64,000 nt of DNA from Inia geoffrensis (GCA_036417435.1 CM070902.1:41996600-42060599), one strand, 5' to 3'. Shown: positions 32,745-44,533, numbered from the stretch's first letter. Made by a program: numbers and translations. The notes: generated by a model not told the origin, from the letters alone.

Positions 32745-33330
32745 TAACAGGAGTCCTACTACCTCCTGATGATCAGAGTCAATTACCTGTGACGAGAGGT
32801 GACTCACTTTTGCCTGATGAGTCCTGGATGCAAGAAACCCTAAGTTCACAAGAGCCAGTGGTAGTTTGGAGTTCATTGTGATCCTTGCACCTCTTTGGAG
32901 GAGAGGACTTCTAATGCTGTTTATCTCAGAGCTGGGGATCAAGGAAGTGTGACTCCCCCAACTGCTCATCACTGGGGATGATAATAAAAGGGACCACTCC
33001 TACCTCTACCTTTTGTTGTCTGGATTCATGTATTCTTCCTATTGGGGACACAGGGCCATATTAAAGGTCTCTTATTTAATGTATGTACTGAATACAGGAG
33101 CATAGCCTCCTATCCTTACAAGGTGTTGTCTCCAAGTTAATGCATTAGTCATGCCTTTAACACACTATTCCAACACCACTCTACCAGGCTGTCAATAACT
33201 GGGTGATTTAATCAGTAGACCCCGTGGTCCTGGACCCACTCCTATGTCTCTTTCATCATAAAGAGGCAAAATATCCTGGTTAGATGCTATGTTGTATGGG
33301 ATTATATGTCTATGACTCAAGCATTCCACA
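32745..33330 (+). repeat. Degraded dispersed repeat, ERV-internal-like (copy 2)
   Basis: Second copy of the repeat at 8165-8700. Aligned blocks in the same order: 'gatgatcagagtcaattacc', 'aaagggaccactcctacc', 'gtattcttcctattgggg', 'ggtgttgtctccaagtta', 'ctaccaggctgtcaat'. Family unassigned and no ORF is preserved. Confidence 0.5.
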
Positions 33331-33404
33331 TTTTAAGTAGTGCTGAAAAATGACAATTTAACATAATTAACCTACTTTCTTATTTTTATCATTTTAATGT
33401 TAGA

Positions 33405-33500
33405 TAAAATTTATTGAATGTATGTCATGCTATAAGCCACGTCCTGGGAACAGAACATAATATCTTATCCTCACAATGAAGGTACTATAATGAAGATATA
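33405..33500 (-). repeat. MIR SINE fragment
   Basis: 'tttattgaatgtatgtcatg', 'cttatcctcacaatgaagg' match the minus-strand MIR 3' half. Confidence 0.5.
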
Positions 33501-33534
33501 AAAAGCAAGAATATTAGGATTAGAAAGACAAGTT

Positions 33535-33625
33535 TCAGCCATAAACCTGTCTCCTATTCACATTTTGACTTTGGGCAAGTTACTTAACAATTCTGAGCCT
33601 TATTTTTCTTATTTTAGCCTGGGCT
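33535..33625 (+). repeat. MIR SINE core
   Basis: 'tttgggcaagttacttaaca' and 'tctgagccttatttttctt' are the plus-strand MIR core, well preserved. Confidence 0.75.
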
Positions 33626-33635
33626 GAGAAATGAG

Positions 33636-33770
33636 AGATTTAGGTCCCATTCCCAGTTTTGACCCTCACTAGCTTTGTGATCTTGGGAAAAACCACTTTA
33701 ATCTTACTGCACTAACATTGAGCTCATTAATTTCTAAGGTCCCTTTGAGCTTCAAGATTTTATGACTTTT
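33636..33770 (+). repeat. MIR-like SINE fragment
   Basis: 'accctcactagctttgtgat' with 'cttgggaaaaaccact' matches the plus-strand MIR core. It is a second unit directly after the previous one. Confidence 0.55.
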
Positions 33771-34574
33771 TTGATAGGCAATTTTTAAAATATTTCCTTA
33801 GGATAAAATATTTCATTATTAAAATTATATATTTGGTTTGTCAGAATCACCTTCCTGAGTTTCAACTTGTATCCAAAATGTGTCAGAAGCACATCTCTGG
33901 TCTGGACGGCTTCTGAAATGCCAGTTTCCCAGCTGATGTCCAGGAAGCTTGCTTTTTCATACCAGTTATAAATTTCTCTTACATGCCAGGAAAGACTGTT
34001 TAGGACTCTGATTTCAGTAGGACAAGGTCGAGTTATATAGTAACACCTGAGGTTGGAGTTGTCAGTTAGGAGATGGACTTTCCTTTAAAGTCTAGACTCT
34101 AATTCAGACTAATGGTGTGTCTGACTTATCCATCTCAGTAGGCTTGCTCAATTCCCTGCAGAAGTTTCTTGTTTCGGTTTCCAGAAACATTGCTGATGGG
34201 TGACTTATTTGCTGAGATGCATGATCACTCACTTGTTTTTCTGCTGATGAATGATTTATGACCATCCTTTATGCACAGGAAGACAGAGTTGTTTCACTCT
34301 TATATTATTTTTTGTTTATACTTACTGTTATCAGATACACAGTAGACAAGTTAGGAAACAATCTCAGTGGTGATAGATGTGTGTTTGTATGTCTGGGATT
34401 GTGCAAAGTCAAAGGACCCATTTTTTTTCTACCCATAATGTTGAAGCTTGTTGGGCCTCTTCCTGGGTCTTCTTGAGGGCACTGGACAATGAGGTTGAAT
34501 ATGGAGATCACATATCCTAATTCCTGGATTCATAATTGACACCTTCACTTTTTAGCTGTGGATTCACAATAGCA
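33771..34574. other. Unassigned sequence
   Basis: No repeat or exon is recognised. Two 70-codon ORFs overlap on opposite strands at 34258-34511 without any domain. Confidence 0.4.
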
Positions 34575-34805
34575 AATGTTTACGTAGGGTTCAGTTTATG
34601 TCAGCCCTGATTCTAAGTACTTAACATATATTAGCTCATTTAATGTACTTGTCAACTCTATGTGGTATGTACTAACTACTATCATTCTCATTTTATGGAT
34701 GAGAAAACTGAGCTATAGGCTTTAAGTAATTGTTCTAAAGTCGCACAGTAGAAAAATATTTGAAACCTGGTCTTTTGACACCAAAATCCATGTTCTTAAC
34801 CATTG
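34575..34805 (-). repeat. MIR SINE, nearly full length
   Basis: Complete minus-strand order: 'ctgattctaagtacttaac', 'tagctcatttaatgtac', 'attttatggatgagaaaact', 'gtcgcacagtag', 'ccatgttcttaaccattg'. Confidence 0.8.
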
Positions 34806-35084
34806 ATCTCAAATCCATACAATATCAGGGTAGAAAGCATCTTAGATTTATGAATGCCAAGTGCTCCTCTTCATTTACCTTATCCAATAGGAAGCATCTC
34901 CAGCCTATTGGTTTCTCTAAATACTAGGTCTTCATTTAATCTGTGTTTGTGTGCAAAGCTTGTTGGCACACACGTGCATGCACACACACACAGATACACT
35001 ACACTTGCCAGTTGCTGTTATGAGTACATACAGCACATCCTGCCTGCTCTTTGTTATAAGAAGTAGACTTGAAATTCAGTGTAT
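34806..35084. other. Unassigned sequence with short CA tract
   Basis: A CA-rich run lies at 34968-34992. Nothing else is recognised. Confidence 0.4.
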
Positions 35085-35700
35085 TTGTCTTATATTCCTG
35101 CATAACTAGTCACCAAACACTTAGCAGTTTAACACAACAGATATTTATTATCTCATTTTCTGTGGGTCAGGAGTCTGGAAACAGCTGAGGGTCCTCTGCC
35201 CCATGGCCTCCTTAGCCTGCAATCAAGATGTCAGCCCAGTCTGGGTTTTCATCTGGAGACTTGACTGGGGAAGAATCTGCTTCTGATCCCATTCAGGTTG
35301 ATGGCAGAATTCATTTCCTTGAGACTGTCTGACTACAGGCCTCACTTCTTACTGGCTGGAGGCTGGAGTCCACTTTGAGTTCCTAAAGGCTGTCCATGGT
35401 TCTCTGCCACGTGGGCTTCTTCAGAGCCAGTGCACAACATGACTGTTTGTTTCTCCAAGGCCAGCAGGGTAATCTTTCTAGGTCCAGTCTGCTAAGGCAG
35501 TGTTTTAGATAATGAAACAATCACAAGAGTGACATCCATCATCTTTGCCCTAGTTCATTGGTAAGAAGCAAAACAAAGGTATTGATTATAAGCCAAACTC
35601 AAGGGTAGGCAATATGCAAGACCATGACTCTTTGGGTTCATCTTTGGGTGCATCTGCTATGTCACTTTCACAAGCAGCCAGTCATTTCCCTACTGGCTAG
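35085..35700 (-). repeat. MaLR-like LTR, old, minus strand
   Basis: 'cctgcataactagtcaccaa', 'acttagcagtttaacacaac', 'tctgtgggtcaggagtctgg', 'ggttctctgccacgtggg' follow the layout of old MLT1-type LTRs read in reverse. The distal end is diffuse and the subfamily is not assigned. Confidence 0.5.
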
Positions 35701-37639
35701 CCTACATGGGAATCCAAATGATACTCAAATCATTACTTGATGAGTAATCATGGAATCCAAGAAATGGTAGAGAGATAATGATAATGGCCAATGTCTTCAA
35801 GCTATGAAGTTTCAAGCACTCTTCTCCATGTGCCTGTCACAGATACCTTACTGCCAAATGCTCTCATTCCAATGTCCTTTCCTCTGAACGTCCAGGGTAG
35901 GTGACTTATTGGTGTCAATTCTCCGTCTCATTTGTCCATTTCTCACCTTTGTACTGAACATCCCTTCTCTGTTGGCTCCTTTGTTAATTCAAAACCAGAA
36001 TTTTTCACCTGGTGAGGTTCAAATTTTCTCAGGGACAATAATGTTCCTGTTATGCTTCTTCAAATCTCCATCTGAGACTCCTTAAAACTCTTGGGAAACC
36101 TGGCTGTCAATAGTGATTTACTTCTAGAGAAGGCCTCACGCATGGCAGTTTCCCGAATTTAATCCTCAAAGAGTGATCTAAACATTTAGAAGGTGCCACA
36201 ATTGTTCTGCATTGTGCAGGGTACACTAGTGCTAATTGTCTGTGTGTTTATGTTCCTAATGTACTTTGCATATATTTGCTGCTGTACTCATCACACATTC
36301 ATGGAAAGGTAAACTTAAACAAAGGCATTCAACACTTATTTGTTCTATGCTTCTCGCTCCTGGAGAGATTTAATTATTTTTTGCATTGTTTCTTTCACAC
36401 TAAGCAACTTCCCTTACTTAATATGTAGGATCATAACACTTACTGAATTATTCTGGGACCGGTCCATATTTGAAGTATACAGAGATCAGGGGAAATTTCC
36501 TGCATTTTTTCTTCTTAGTCTATGACTTGTACCAGAATTGATAATGCACTTCCAGAGGGTCTGAGGTTAAAACAACATTGTGTGTGAAACATTATTAGTT
36601 CATCCCTGAGTAATTTTTATTAGGACAGACCTAAGCAAAAAAGACTGTATAGGCCCTGGAAACAGGCTTAGGATGCTTTGGGAATGGAATTCTGGGTTCC
36701 CAGAACCCAGAATGTGGTCTAGAAGGGAACATGCAGGCAGGGAACCCACAGACCTAGGATAGGAACTCTGATTTCCTTAAGGTCATTTACTTGCAATGTT
36801 CATTTTCCTGATATTTTATCCTCCTGAGAGGTTTATAGTTGGGCCAAGGCAGGGGTCCAGGCAACTCTCCAGCATTGCTTTAATGAATGATATCCTTATA
36901 GCCTGACCCAAGGCTCCCAAGTAAAGGCAGGTTTCCCCCCAACTCTACTTTCCTTGGGTTGAGGACTCTGCTTCCCTGAAACTCAATCCTCCACCACTTG
37001 AATGAAACATTCATCTCCCCTCCTTGGTTGGTGCATCATACTTCTTGTGCTTGGAAAGTCTTATTGTAACCTACTGACCCCTGATTCAATTAATGTTTCA
37101 CTGTTCTATCCTCTGTCCCTGTATTAAATGGGTATAATCCAGAAGCGGATATAATTTTCACAGGGCTTGAAACAGTATCAAATAATGTTTATTCTCACTG
37201 ATAATTCTTTCAGGGAGTTACACTTTCCAATTCAAATGGAATCCTTTCTTTTGAGTACTATTTGAGTTGAACTTTTTCTATTTAAAGCAAAACAAAAAAG
37301 TTTTCATTTCTTAATTGACATGTATTCTCCACTACTTCCCCGAACACACCTCTGAATTGTAAAACCATCTTCTCTTCTAGAATCAAGTCTTTTTTTTTTC
37401 TCCCAGGAATGCTTAAAATTACCCTTTTTCACAGCACATTCATCAAGTTGTGTCCTCCCTAAAGGTTAAAATTTACTGCTTAATTCATTTCTGAGAAGTT
37501 CATTTTAGGTCTCTTAGATTGGTCAACTCTGTAATAATGGACTCAAAATGGATATAAGCATCCTGTGCTCTCACAACTACTCCGAATCCAACTGGTTGTT
37601 TCTTCCCTAAGGCCCTGAACTTTCTCTTAGCTTTGAACT
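35701..37639. other. Unassigned sequence
   Basis: About 1.9 kb without a confident repeat, RNA gene or exon. The one ORF of note (36340-36525, 61 codons) lacks a domain. Confidence 0.45.
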
Positions 37640-37970
37640 CTAAATACATGCTGCTCCCTTGTCTTAAACATCTTCATTCTGATCCATCCTATCTCCATCA
37701 CTTGGCTAACTTCCCTGCATTGTTGGTCTCAGTTTATAGTCTAATTCTTCCATCACTTCCCCTGCCAGCCTTAGCAGTGAATCTAGTACTCTTCCCAACC
37801 ATCCCATGGGTTCCAGGGGTTGCTGGAAGAACTGACAGCCCTGCACTATGATTTTCTGGCCTTTTGCCTTGTTTTCTCAAACAAATCATGAACACCTTGA
37901 GGCAAAGATTGTGGCTTATTCATCATGTTACCTCCATGCTCTTGATAGAGTTTATTAAATGAGTGAATGC
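37640..37970 (+). repeat. L2 LINE 3' region, degraded
   Basis: 'catgaacaccttgaggcaaa', 'gattgtggcttattcatc', 'atgctcttgatagagtttat', 'taaatgagtgaatgc' correspond to the L2 3' terminus. The upstream part is weaker. Confidence 0.45.
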
Positions 37971-37979
37971 AAATCTATC

Positions 37980-38055
37980 ATATAGACAAGGACACTGAGA
38001 ATCAGAAAATTTAAGTGAGCTCCTCATCTTCACACAGTTGTAAAAAGTAAAAACA
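37980..38055 (-). repeat. MIR SINE fragment
   Basis: 'gacaaggacactgagaatca' and 'cttcacacagttgtaaa' match the minus-strand MIR core. Confidence 0.5.
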
Positions 38056-38143
38056 GGATATAAATACATAGTAAAGGTTTTAGAGTTAGATTTTCAGCTG
38101 CAACATGCTATTCATGTTTTGCTTATTTATTTGCTATGCACTT

Positions 38144-38452
38144 AATATGTCTCCCTCAATTTTATATGCTGAAGCCTAATCCCCAGTGTGATGATATTTG
38201 GAGGTGGGAACTTTGGGAGGTAATTAGTGCCCTTATAAATGAGACCCCAGGAAGCTCACACCTCCCATGTGAATAACAGAAAGAAGACAGCCATCTATGA
38301 TTCAGGAAGGAAGTGGCTATCAATGAACCAAATCTGCCAGCACTTTGATCTTGGATTTTCAACCTCCAGAACTATGGGAAATGCATTTCTGTTTCATACA
38401 TGCCACCCAATTTACGGTATTCTGTTAGAGCAGACTGAATGAACTAAGACAT
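38144..38452 (+). mobile_element. MLT1 (MaLR) LTR
   Basis: Landmarks: 'taatatgtctccctcaattt', 'atgctgaagcctaatcccca', 'gatatttggaggtggga', 'tcttggattttcaacctcc', 'atttctgtttcatacatgcc', ending 'gaactaagaca'. Immediately followed by another LTR in the opposite orientation. Confidence 0.75.
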
Positions 38453-38825
38453 TATTGTTATGTAAGAGACAATCACACAATTTAGTGGCTTAAAATGATG
38501 GTGTGCCTTGGTGCTCCTTGGTGCCTCTCTGTCTCTCTCTGTCATCTCACATCCCATGGATTCTCCACTTGACTTGGGCTTAACAGAGTATGGTAGTATC
38601 TCTTCTTCTATTGCAGTTGGCTCTCAGGAGGTATGTTCAGGCCTGGCACAATGTTACTTATGTTGTATTCTATTGGTCAGAGCGGTTGTAGGGCTCATTC
38701 AGATTAAAGGTGTTGAAGAAATAGGCTCTACCTTTTGATGGGGGAAGGCAAAGTCACCTTGCAGAAGAACATGTGGGATGGGAATTACTGCTATAGCCAA
38801 TTTGGAAAATATAATCTGTCACAAG
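38453..38825 (-). repeat. MaLR-like LTR, minus strand
   Basis: 'acacaatttagtggcttaa', 'tgttgtattctattggtca', 'gagcggttgtagggctca', 'ctaccttttgatggggg', ending near 'ataatctgtcacaa' is an old MLT1-type LTR in reverse. It abuts the plus-strand LTR without spacer. Confidence 0.55.
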
Positions 38826-38994
38826 CCATATAGGACCAGCTGAAGATATGAAGGGAAAAATACCTTTCTTCCTTCATTAAATAAATTTTCTTCACATAGC
38901 TTTATTATAACGTGCACATCATACAAGTGACCAAGGCATACTCCCTGCTTTCAAGGGGCAACATTCTAGCCAGAAGTGAGAAAAGTGGTTTATC

Positions 38995-39540
38995 ACTCAG
39001 ATTGTGCTGTGTAACAAAGCTCCTCAAAATTTGGTGGCTTAAAAACAGTTGTTTCTCTGGCTCATGGTTCTGTGAGTTGGTAATTTAGGCTGGGCTCTGG
39101 TTAGATGTCCATCTAGTTTCAGTCATGCTCACTTATGAGTTACTGGCCAGTTTTGATCAGGCAGATGACTTGGTGATCTTGGCTGGGCTTTCTCACTTGT
39201 TTGGGGGTTGGCTAGCTGTAGCCTATTCTACAATAACCCTGGCTGGAGCATCATGGTTCTCCACCATGTGATCTCTCATTCACCAGAAGGATATCCTTCA
39301 CTTGTTTTCATAGCAGAAATAGAAGTCCAAGAGAACAAGAGAGGGTGTGTGAGTCTTTCCAGGCATAGACTTGGAACTGACACAAAGTCACTTCTGTTGC
39401 ATTCTTTTAAGCAAAGCAAGTCACAAGGCCAGCCAAGATTCAAAAGATCAGGAAGTAGACTCAAGTTTTGTTGGGAGAAGGTGCAAGGTCACACTGCAAA
39501 GGACAGGGATACAAAATGACCATTATTTTTGGCCACTATA
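38995..39540 (-). repeat. MaLR-like LTR, minus strand
   Basis: 'gctgtgtaacaaagctcctc', 'aaaatttggtggcttaaaa', 'gctcatggttctgtgagttg', 'cacttctgttgcattctttt', 'gcaaggtcacactgcaaagg' give the same family and orientation as 38453-38825, but longer. ORFs of 62-159 codons cross it without protein features. Confidence 0.6.
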
Positions 39541-39949
39541 CAATCCATCTGTGTCAATGCAGTGTGGGAAGTATGTTGAGTTATGGGGTGCAGAGAAAGG
39601 ATATTTTATGATCCTGAGGCATCCAAAGGGCATGGAGAATGGAAATAGCATACAAAAGGATCAGGAAAAACTTCACTTAGATGTGGATTCTGAAGATGGA
39701 TGGCTTGAGCCTGCATGGAGGACAGAAGGGAATGACTATTCCTTTACCAAAGTGGTCCTCCAGAGAAGTGTACAGAATATTCAAGATCTTTATCTCTTAC
39801 TCCTGGTTAGGTGTCAGGGAACAATCAGGCAAACTATGTGGCCATGCTGATATAACTGTTAAGAAAATAAGAACCAGCAGGGCTCCTGGAGATCAATTTT
39901 CATAGATTTGAAGACTGGGAATGAGATAGGCTTGCCCCTGTGTATTAGT

Positions 39950-40326
39950 CTGCCAGGACTGCCACAACAAAATACCATAGACTGGGGAGCTTAAACAACA
40001 GAAATGTGTTTTCTCACAGTTCTGGAGGCTGAAAGCCCAAGATCAAAGTCTCAGGAGGTTTAGTTTCTTTGGGGGCTTCTCCATGGCTTGTAGATGGTTA
40101 CCTTTTTGCTATGTCCTCACAGTCTTTCCTCTGTGCTTGTCTATCTATTAATGACCTCTTTTTATAAGGACACCAGTCAGATTGGATTAAGGCCACCTTA
40201 AGTACCTCATTTTAATGAATCACCTCTCTAAAGGTCATATTTCCAAATACAATCACTTCTGAGATAATGGGGGATTGAGACTTTATCATATACATTTGGT
40301 GGGGGTGATCACAATTCACCTCACAA
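39950..40326 (-). mobile_element. MLT1 (MaLR) LTR, minus strand, near full length
   Basis: 'gtattagtctgccaggactg', 'acaaaataccatagactgg', 'cacagttctggaggctgaa', 'tttttataaggacaccagtc', 'aaatacaatcacttctgag', ending 'gatcacaattcacctcaca' is a well-preserved reverse-complement MLT1. Confidence 0.9.
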
Positions 40327-41034
40327 AACTATGGTCACATAATCAGAGGTGAATCTGGAAGTTCGGGCTTTTCTCCATGAAACATGTAGCCTCTTGGCTT
40401 TTAGCTGAAAATTGCTTCTCTACTGCTTTCCAGATGACTGTTGTTCCGAAAAAGAACACTTGCATCTAATCATGTCCCTTGCCATGTATTCTGCCATCTT
40501 CTTCCTTGGGGATGCCGCCAAAGTCAATAAAAAGGCAGAGGAAACTCAAACAGAGCCCAGAGGTAACAGATGACCTGGTGCACAAACAAACTTGTTAGCT
40601 GTTGGCACATGTGAGGGATATTATCTTTAAATTAGTTGGGAAAATTAATATTGCTTGCTTGCTTTGCTCACACTTATCATCTGCTCTCAGAATCAGCAGG
40701 GACAGAGCCACCGTAGATAATATTTTTTAATTAAAAGGAAAATAACTTATTGTGATTAATCTGCTTCTTTGGGGACTTGATCCAGAATCTCATAAATCTA
40801 AAATGGAGGAATCTACCGGTTTCCTGACAGACTCCCTCCCCCTCAGCCAGCTCAGGAGTTGGGTAGGAGAGAACACTGTAAAAACAAGACAAACCTCAGC
40901 CTGGCCTGATGTAAGCCACAAGATCAGAAGCCAGTCTCCAAGAAGAAACTTATTGTCAGCTGAGGCAGACTTCCTGGCAAGGAAGTCTTCTCTCATAATG
41001 TTCAAGAGAGCAGGTGCTGGTAGCAGAAAGTCTT
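40327..41034. other. Unassigned sequence
   Basis: No repeat is recognised. ORFs of 94 (plus) and 71 (minus) codons overlap at 40752-41036 and show no domain. Confidence 0.4.
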
Positions 41035-41140
41035 AGGTAAATGTCATGGGTCTGCCACTTATTTGAGACCCTAGGAGAATGTCTGAAACTCAGTTTCCTC
41101 ACCTTTAAAATGGGGCTAGATAAACATCTATCTCAAAGAG
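41035..41140 (+). repeat. MIR SINE
   Basis: 'gtctgccacttatttgagac', 'aaactcagtttcctcacctt', 'taaaatggggctagata' form the plus-strand MIR core. Confidence 0.75.
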
Positions 41141-41159
41141 AACATTTATGCAAAAGAAG

Positions 41160-41390
41160 CTCTGAGCTCTGGAGCCAGATTGCCTGGCTTTGAATTTGGA
41201 AAACTTTAGATCACAACTTTCTTGTGATCTTAAGCCAGTCATTTAAACTCTCTGTGCTTCTGTTCCCTTCTGTGAAATAGGGATGATAAGAGGGCCTGTC
41301 TCACAGGGCTGCTGTGAGGACTAAATAAGTTTAAGCACATCAAGTATGGGGCATGGTGTAGTAAACACCAAATGAACATCTGCTCTTACA
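41160..41390 (+). repeat. MIR SINE, nearly full length
   Basis: 'tctggagccagattgcctgg', 'tgtgatcttaagccagtca', 'gggatgataagagggcctg', 'gctgctgtgaggactaaata' give the complete plus-strand MIR order. It is the second of two MIRs in direct tandem. Confidence 0.85.
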
Positions 41391-41464
41391 AGGCCAGTGT
41401 TAGCACACACAATGTCTTCTGTGGTTGTTACAAGTAAAAAGAATCTTAGTGATGAAATGATTCA

Positions 41465-41590
41465 GTCTCCATTTTAAAGTTGGAGAAATGGAGGTTTAGG
41501 AAGAAGATGAGACTTTCCCAAATCATAGATCAAGTTATGGGCAATGCTGGGTGCAGGATGCCAGTTTCAAACCCAGAGCCAGAAGTTTGT
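41465..41590 (-). repeat. MIR-like SINE fragment
   Basis: 'ccattttaaagttggagaaa' and 'ccagtttcaaacccagagcc' match the minus-strand MIR. Confidence 0.5.
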
Positions 41591-42618
41591 ACAAGTGTGT
41601 GGTTTTGGAATTTCTGTATGCTTTTAGTCTTCTAACAATCTGGAAAGTCCACTTAGAGCAGCAGAGTTAGCCCCAGGCAGCATTGCAAGAGGACTGAGAG
41701 TTGATATAAGGTCTAAACATCCTTTTAGGAGACAAGAAAAGGCATTTGTTAGTGGGGGAAATGACAATGTCACCCACACTCAGTTGTCATTTTCTCAGGC
41801 AGACTCAGGAGCTAGCTCTGACCCTCCTCCAGATGTGCCCAACTTTGACCCACAAGGAACTTTTTCATATGCTACATTCTTATGGTTAGGAAAACCCCTA
41901 TATCCCTAAAAATGTTACTCATCTTTCAAGCTCCGGCCTAAGCTGCCAGTATCCCCAAGAGCCATCATCAATAATGACAAACCTGATCATGTTATGTGTT
42001 TTTTGCTCAAAATCCTCCAAAACACTGGTATTTTCATTTGGGATATTTTCAAAGCAGATTCTAAGACAAGGGTGTTAATTCAAATAGTTTATTGGGGTGA
42101 ACGTGAGACAGGGTAGGGAAAAAGCCACAAAAAAATGTCTTGATGAATAGATTATCACTGTGGGAAACTGGAGTTTAATCATTCTTGCACTTTGAAGAAA
42201 CTTGTATAATATGCCTCAGAACTGTCCCACCTAGGGTTGGTGAATCTGGGTGTTTGTTGACCATGTCCATTCCATGTTTGTCAAGGGTTGCCCCTGGGTC
42301 CATTAAGCCTCTGGCCCGTGAAAGCTGGATGTAGATTAAGCATGTTCCATGGTGTAAGACAAGGCCCTCAGGCAGCTTAGCAAAGAGAAACAGGCTTTCA
42401 GGGTGAGGTGAAACCAGCATGGATGGTGACTTTACCTGTAGTTGCAGGTGAACACAGTTGGCGCAAAGGCATGAGAAGCAGGGAAACCCCAGTGTACTCC
42501 TGGCCTATGAGGACTTTCACTCAGCCCTCACCTCTTTCTACACAGACCCTGCCCCTTATTCACTATTCTCTGGCAACATGCTCTTCATCAAAAATGCCAA
42601 ATAAATCCCCGTATCAGG
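41591..42618. other. Unassigned sequence
   Basis: No repeat or exon is recognised. ORFs of about 80 codons at 42175-42647 have no domain. Confidence 0.4.
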
Positions 42619-43028
42619 TCTGTCTTTGTTTGCTAGGGCTGCTCTAACAAAGTACAACAGACTGGTGGGAAGGATGGGGTTCAACAACAGAAATGTATCC
42701 TTTCACATTTCTGGATTCTAAGAGCCTGAGGTCAAGGTGTCAATAGGGTTGTTTTCTTCTGAGGCCTCTCTCCTTGGGTTGCAGATGGGGTCTTCTCCCT
42801 GTGTCTTCACATAGCCTTCCCTTTGTATATATCTATATCTATGTCCTAATCTCCTCTTCTTATAGGGACAATGGTCCTATTGAATTAAGGCTCACTCTAA
42901 TGACTTTGTTTTAGCTTAATTATCTTTTTAAAGACCTTATCTTCAGATGCAGTCACATTCTAACATACTGGGGATTAGGACTTCAACATGCAAAATTTGG
43001 GGTGCTACAACTCAAATTTGTAGCAGGG
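42619..43028 (-). mobile_element. MLT1 (MaLR) LTR, minus strand
   Basis: 'gtctttgtttgctagggctg', 'aacaaagtacaacagactgg', 'ttctgaggcctctctccttg', 'atcttcagatgcagtcacat', 'ggattaggacttcaacatgc', ending 'tttgtagca' is a clear reverse-complement MLT1 with both ends visible. Confidence 0.88.
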
Positions 43029-43044
43029 TCATTGTAATTTATGA

Positions 43045-43408
43045 TTCTTTTGCCTGGGATATTAATTCCTCATATATTTATATGGCTTGCCCCTCATTTT
43101 ATTCTCGCATCTGCTCAGATATGCTTCATCAGAGGAAACTGGCTGATCATTGTTAAAATAGCAATTCTGGTCTCTTTTTCCCTTTCTTTCTCTCTCTCTT
43201 GCTTTGTTTTTTTCTTGATTGTTTTCATCATTGACCTTATAGACACACATACGCATTAACTGCTTTACTTCTGTCCCCCCTACTGTAAGGTAAGCTCCCA
43301 GAGGGCAAAGATTTTGTGCATCTTGTTTACTGACATATCCTAAGGGTTTCAAGTAATGCTTGTCGCTTACTGGGAGGTCACCATCTATTTTGTGAATGAA
43401 TGAATGAA
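43045..43408 (+). repeat. L2 LINE 3' end
   Basis: 'cttttgcctgggatattaat', 'atatgcttcatcagaggaaa', 'taagctcccagagggcaaag', 'gaatgaatgaatgaag' are the L2 3' region and terminus in order. A CT-rich patch lies at 43170-43200. Confidence 0.7.
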
Positions 43409-44283
43409 GTGCATCTCATCCTCTGTGGCATCTTCCTCAACTTTGCTCCTCTGCACTTACTGTTCTGGAATTGATCAGTTAACAGTCAGTCCCATTCATG
43501 AATCCCCTGGAAGTTTGAAACCCCTTGTTTCCACTTTGAATCCTCAGAAACTAGTAGCTTGCCAGGCACTCAATACACATCCAGGAAACATGTGTGCATA
43601 TAATTGTTAAATTTCAACAATACTGCTTATTATACCATGCTGTTATTTTCATAAGGGTTCACGTGAGAAATATTTTTCAGAATTTAGTAGCAGGATAAAA
43701 AATGTAATTTTGTCCTAAGAGGAATTTGTCTATCTCTATTTTTTCCTATGAAGAGAACAATGTTAGATTTTCTTCTGTGTTCTACCTGCAGGGAATTGCA
43801 AAGCCAAATCTGACACGTGATTAAGGCAATGTTATTAACACTTGTGGTTCAAATGTTTTCCTTCTCCATCTTTCTTTAGTCTTGAGTTTGTTTTTCTGTG
43901 TTTAGAATATATTTAGGATTTTCTCAATTTTTAAGCCACTCCCAATATATTTCAGAAAAAAGTAAGAAATGAATAAAACATATAAATTAAAAAGTGGGAC
44001 TACGTCTGCTTAGCAGACTTTGAGTAGTAATGGTGATGGGGAGAAGGGAAGATGGGTGAAGGTGAGGTCTGGAGAGCTTTCAGAAAGAAATGGGGCAGGT
44101 CTTCTTGGGGCTCCTCTGTGTACTATAACATCCAGAGCTGAAGAACATGCAGAACATTACGGTGAGATATGGAGAAGGATATGCAGACACTGGGGAGATT
44201 TCTATCCATCAAATCACTCAGAATTTATACTCTGGAACATACTTGGAAATTGAACCCAAATTAAGGCCAGTCATACTGCTCAG
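43409..44283. other. Unassigned sequence
   Basis: No repeat or exon is recognised. Confidence 0.4.
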
Positions 44284-44297
44284 AAATCAGAGCCTTT

Positions 44298-44519
44298 GGG
44301 CTTCCCTGGTGGTGCAGTGGTTGAGAGTCTGCCTGCCGATGCAGGGGACACGGGTCCGTGCCCCAGTCTGGGAAGATCTCACATATCGCAGAGCGGTTGG
44401 GCCTGTGAGCCATGGCCACTGGCCCTGCACATCCAAAGCCTGCACATCCAAAGCCTGTGCTCCACAACGGGAGAGGCCACAGCAGTTAGAGGCCAGCGTA
44501 TCGCCAAAAAAAAAAAAAA
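44298..44519 (+). mobile_element. CHR-2-like SINE with internal 15-bp duplication
   Basis: Starts 'gggcttccctggtggtgc', has the CHR body and a 17-A tail. Target-site duplication 'aaatcagagccttt' at 44284-44297 and 44520-44533. An internal unit 'cctgcacatccaaag' is duplicated head to tail at 44424-44438 and 44439-44453, which is not in the other two copies here. Confidence 0.95.
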
Positions 44520-44533
44520 AAATCAGAGCCTTT

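Noticed and set aside
32321..32972. Seven overlapping ORFs of 60-159 codons on both strands
   Set aside because: They all cross the CHR-2-like SINE at 32404-32617 and share its translated text with ORFs in the other SINE copies at 44.3 and 53.0 kb.
39208..39905. ORFs of 103, 159 and 74 codons on the plus strand
   Set aside because: They overlap each other in different frames and lie wholly or partly over a minus-strand MaLR-like LTR, with no protein motif.
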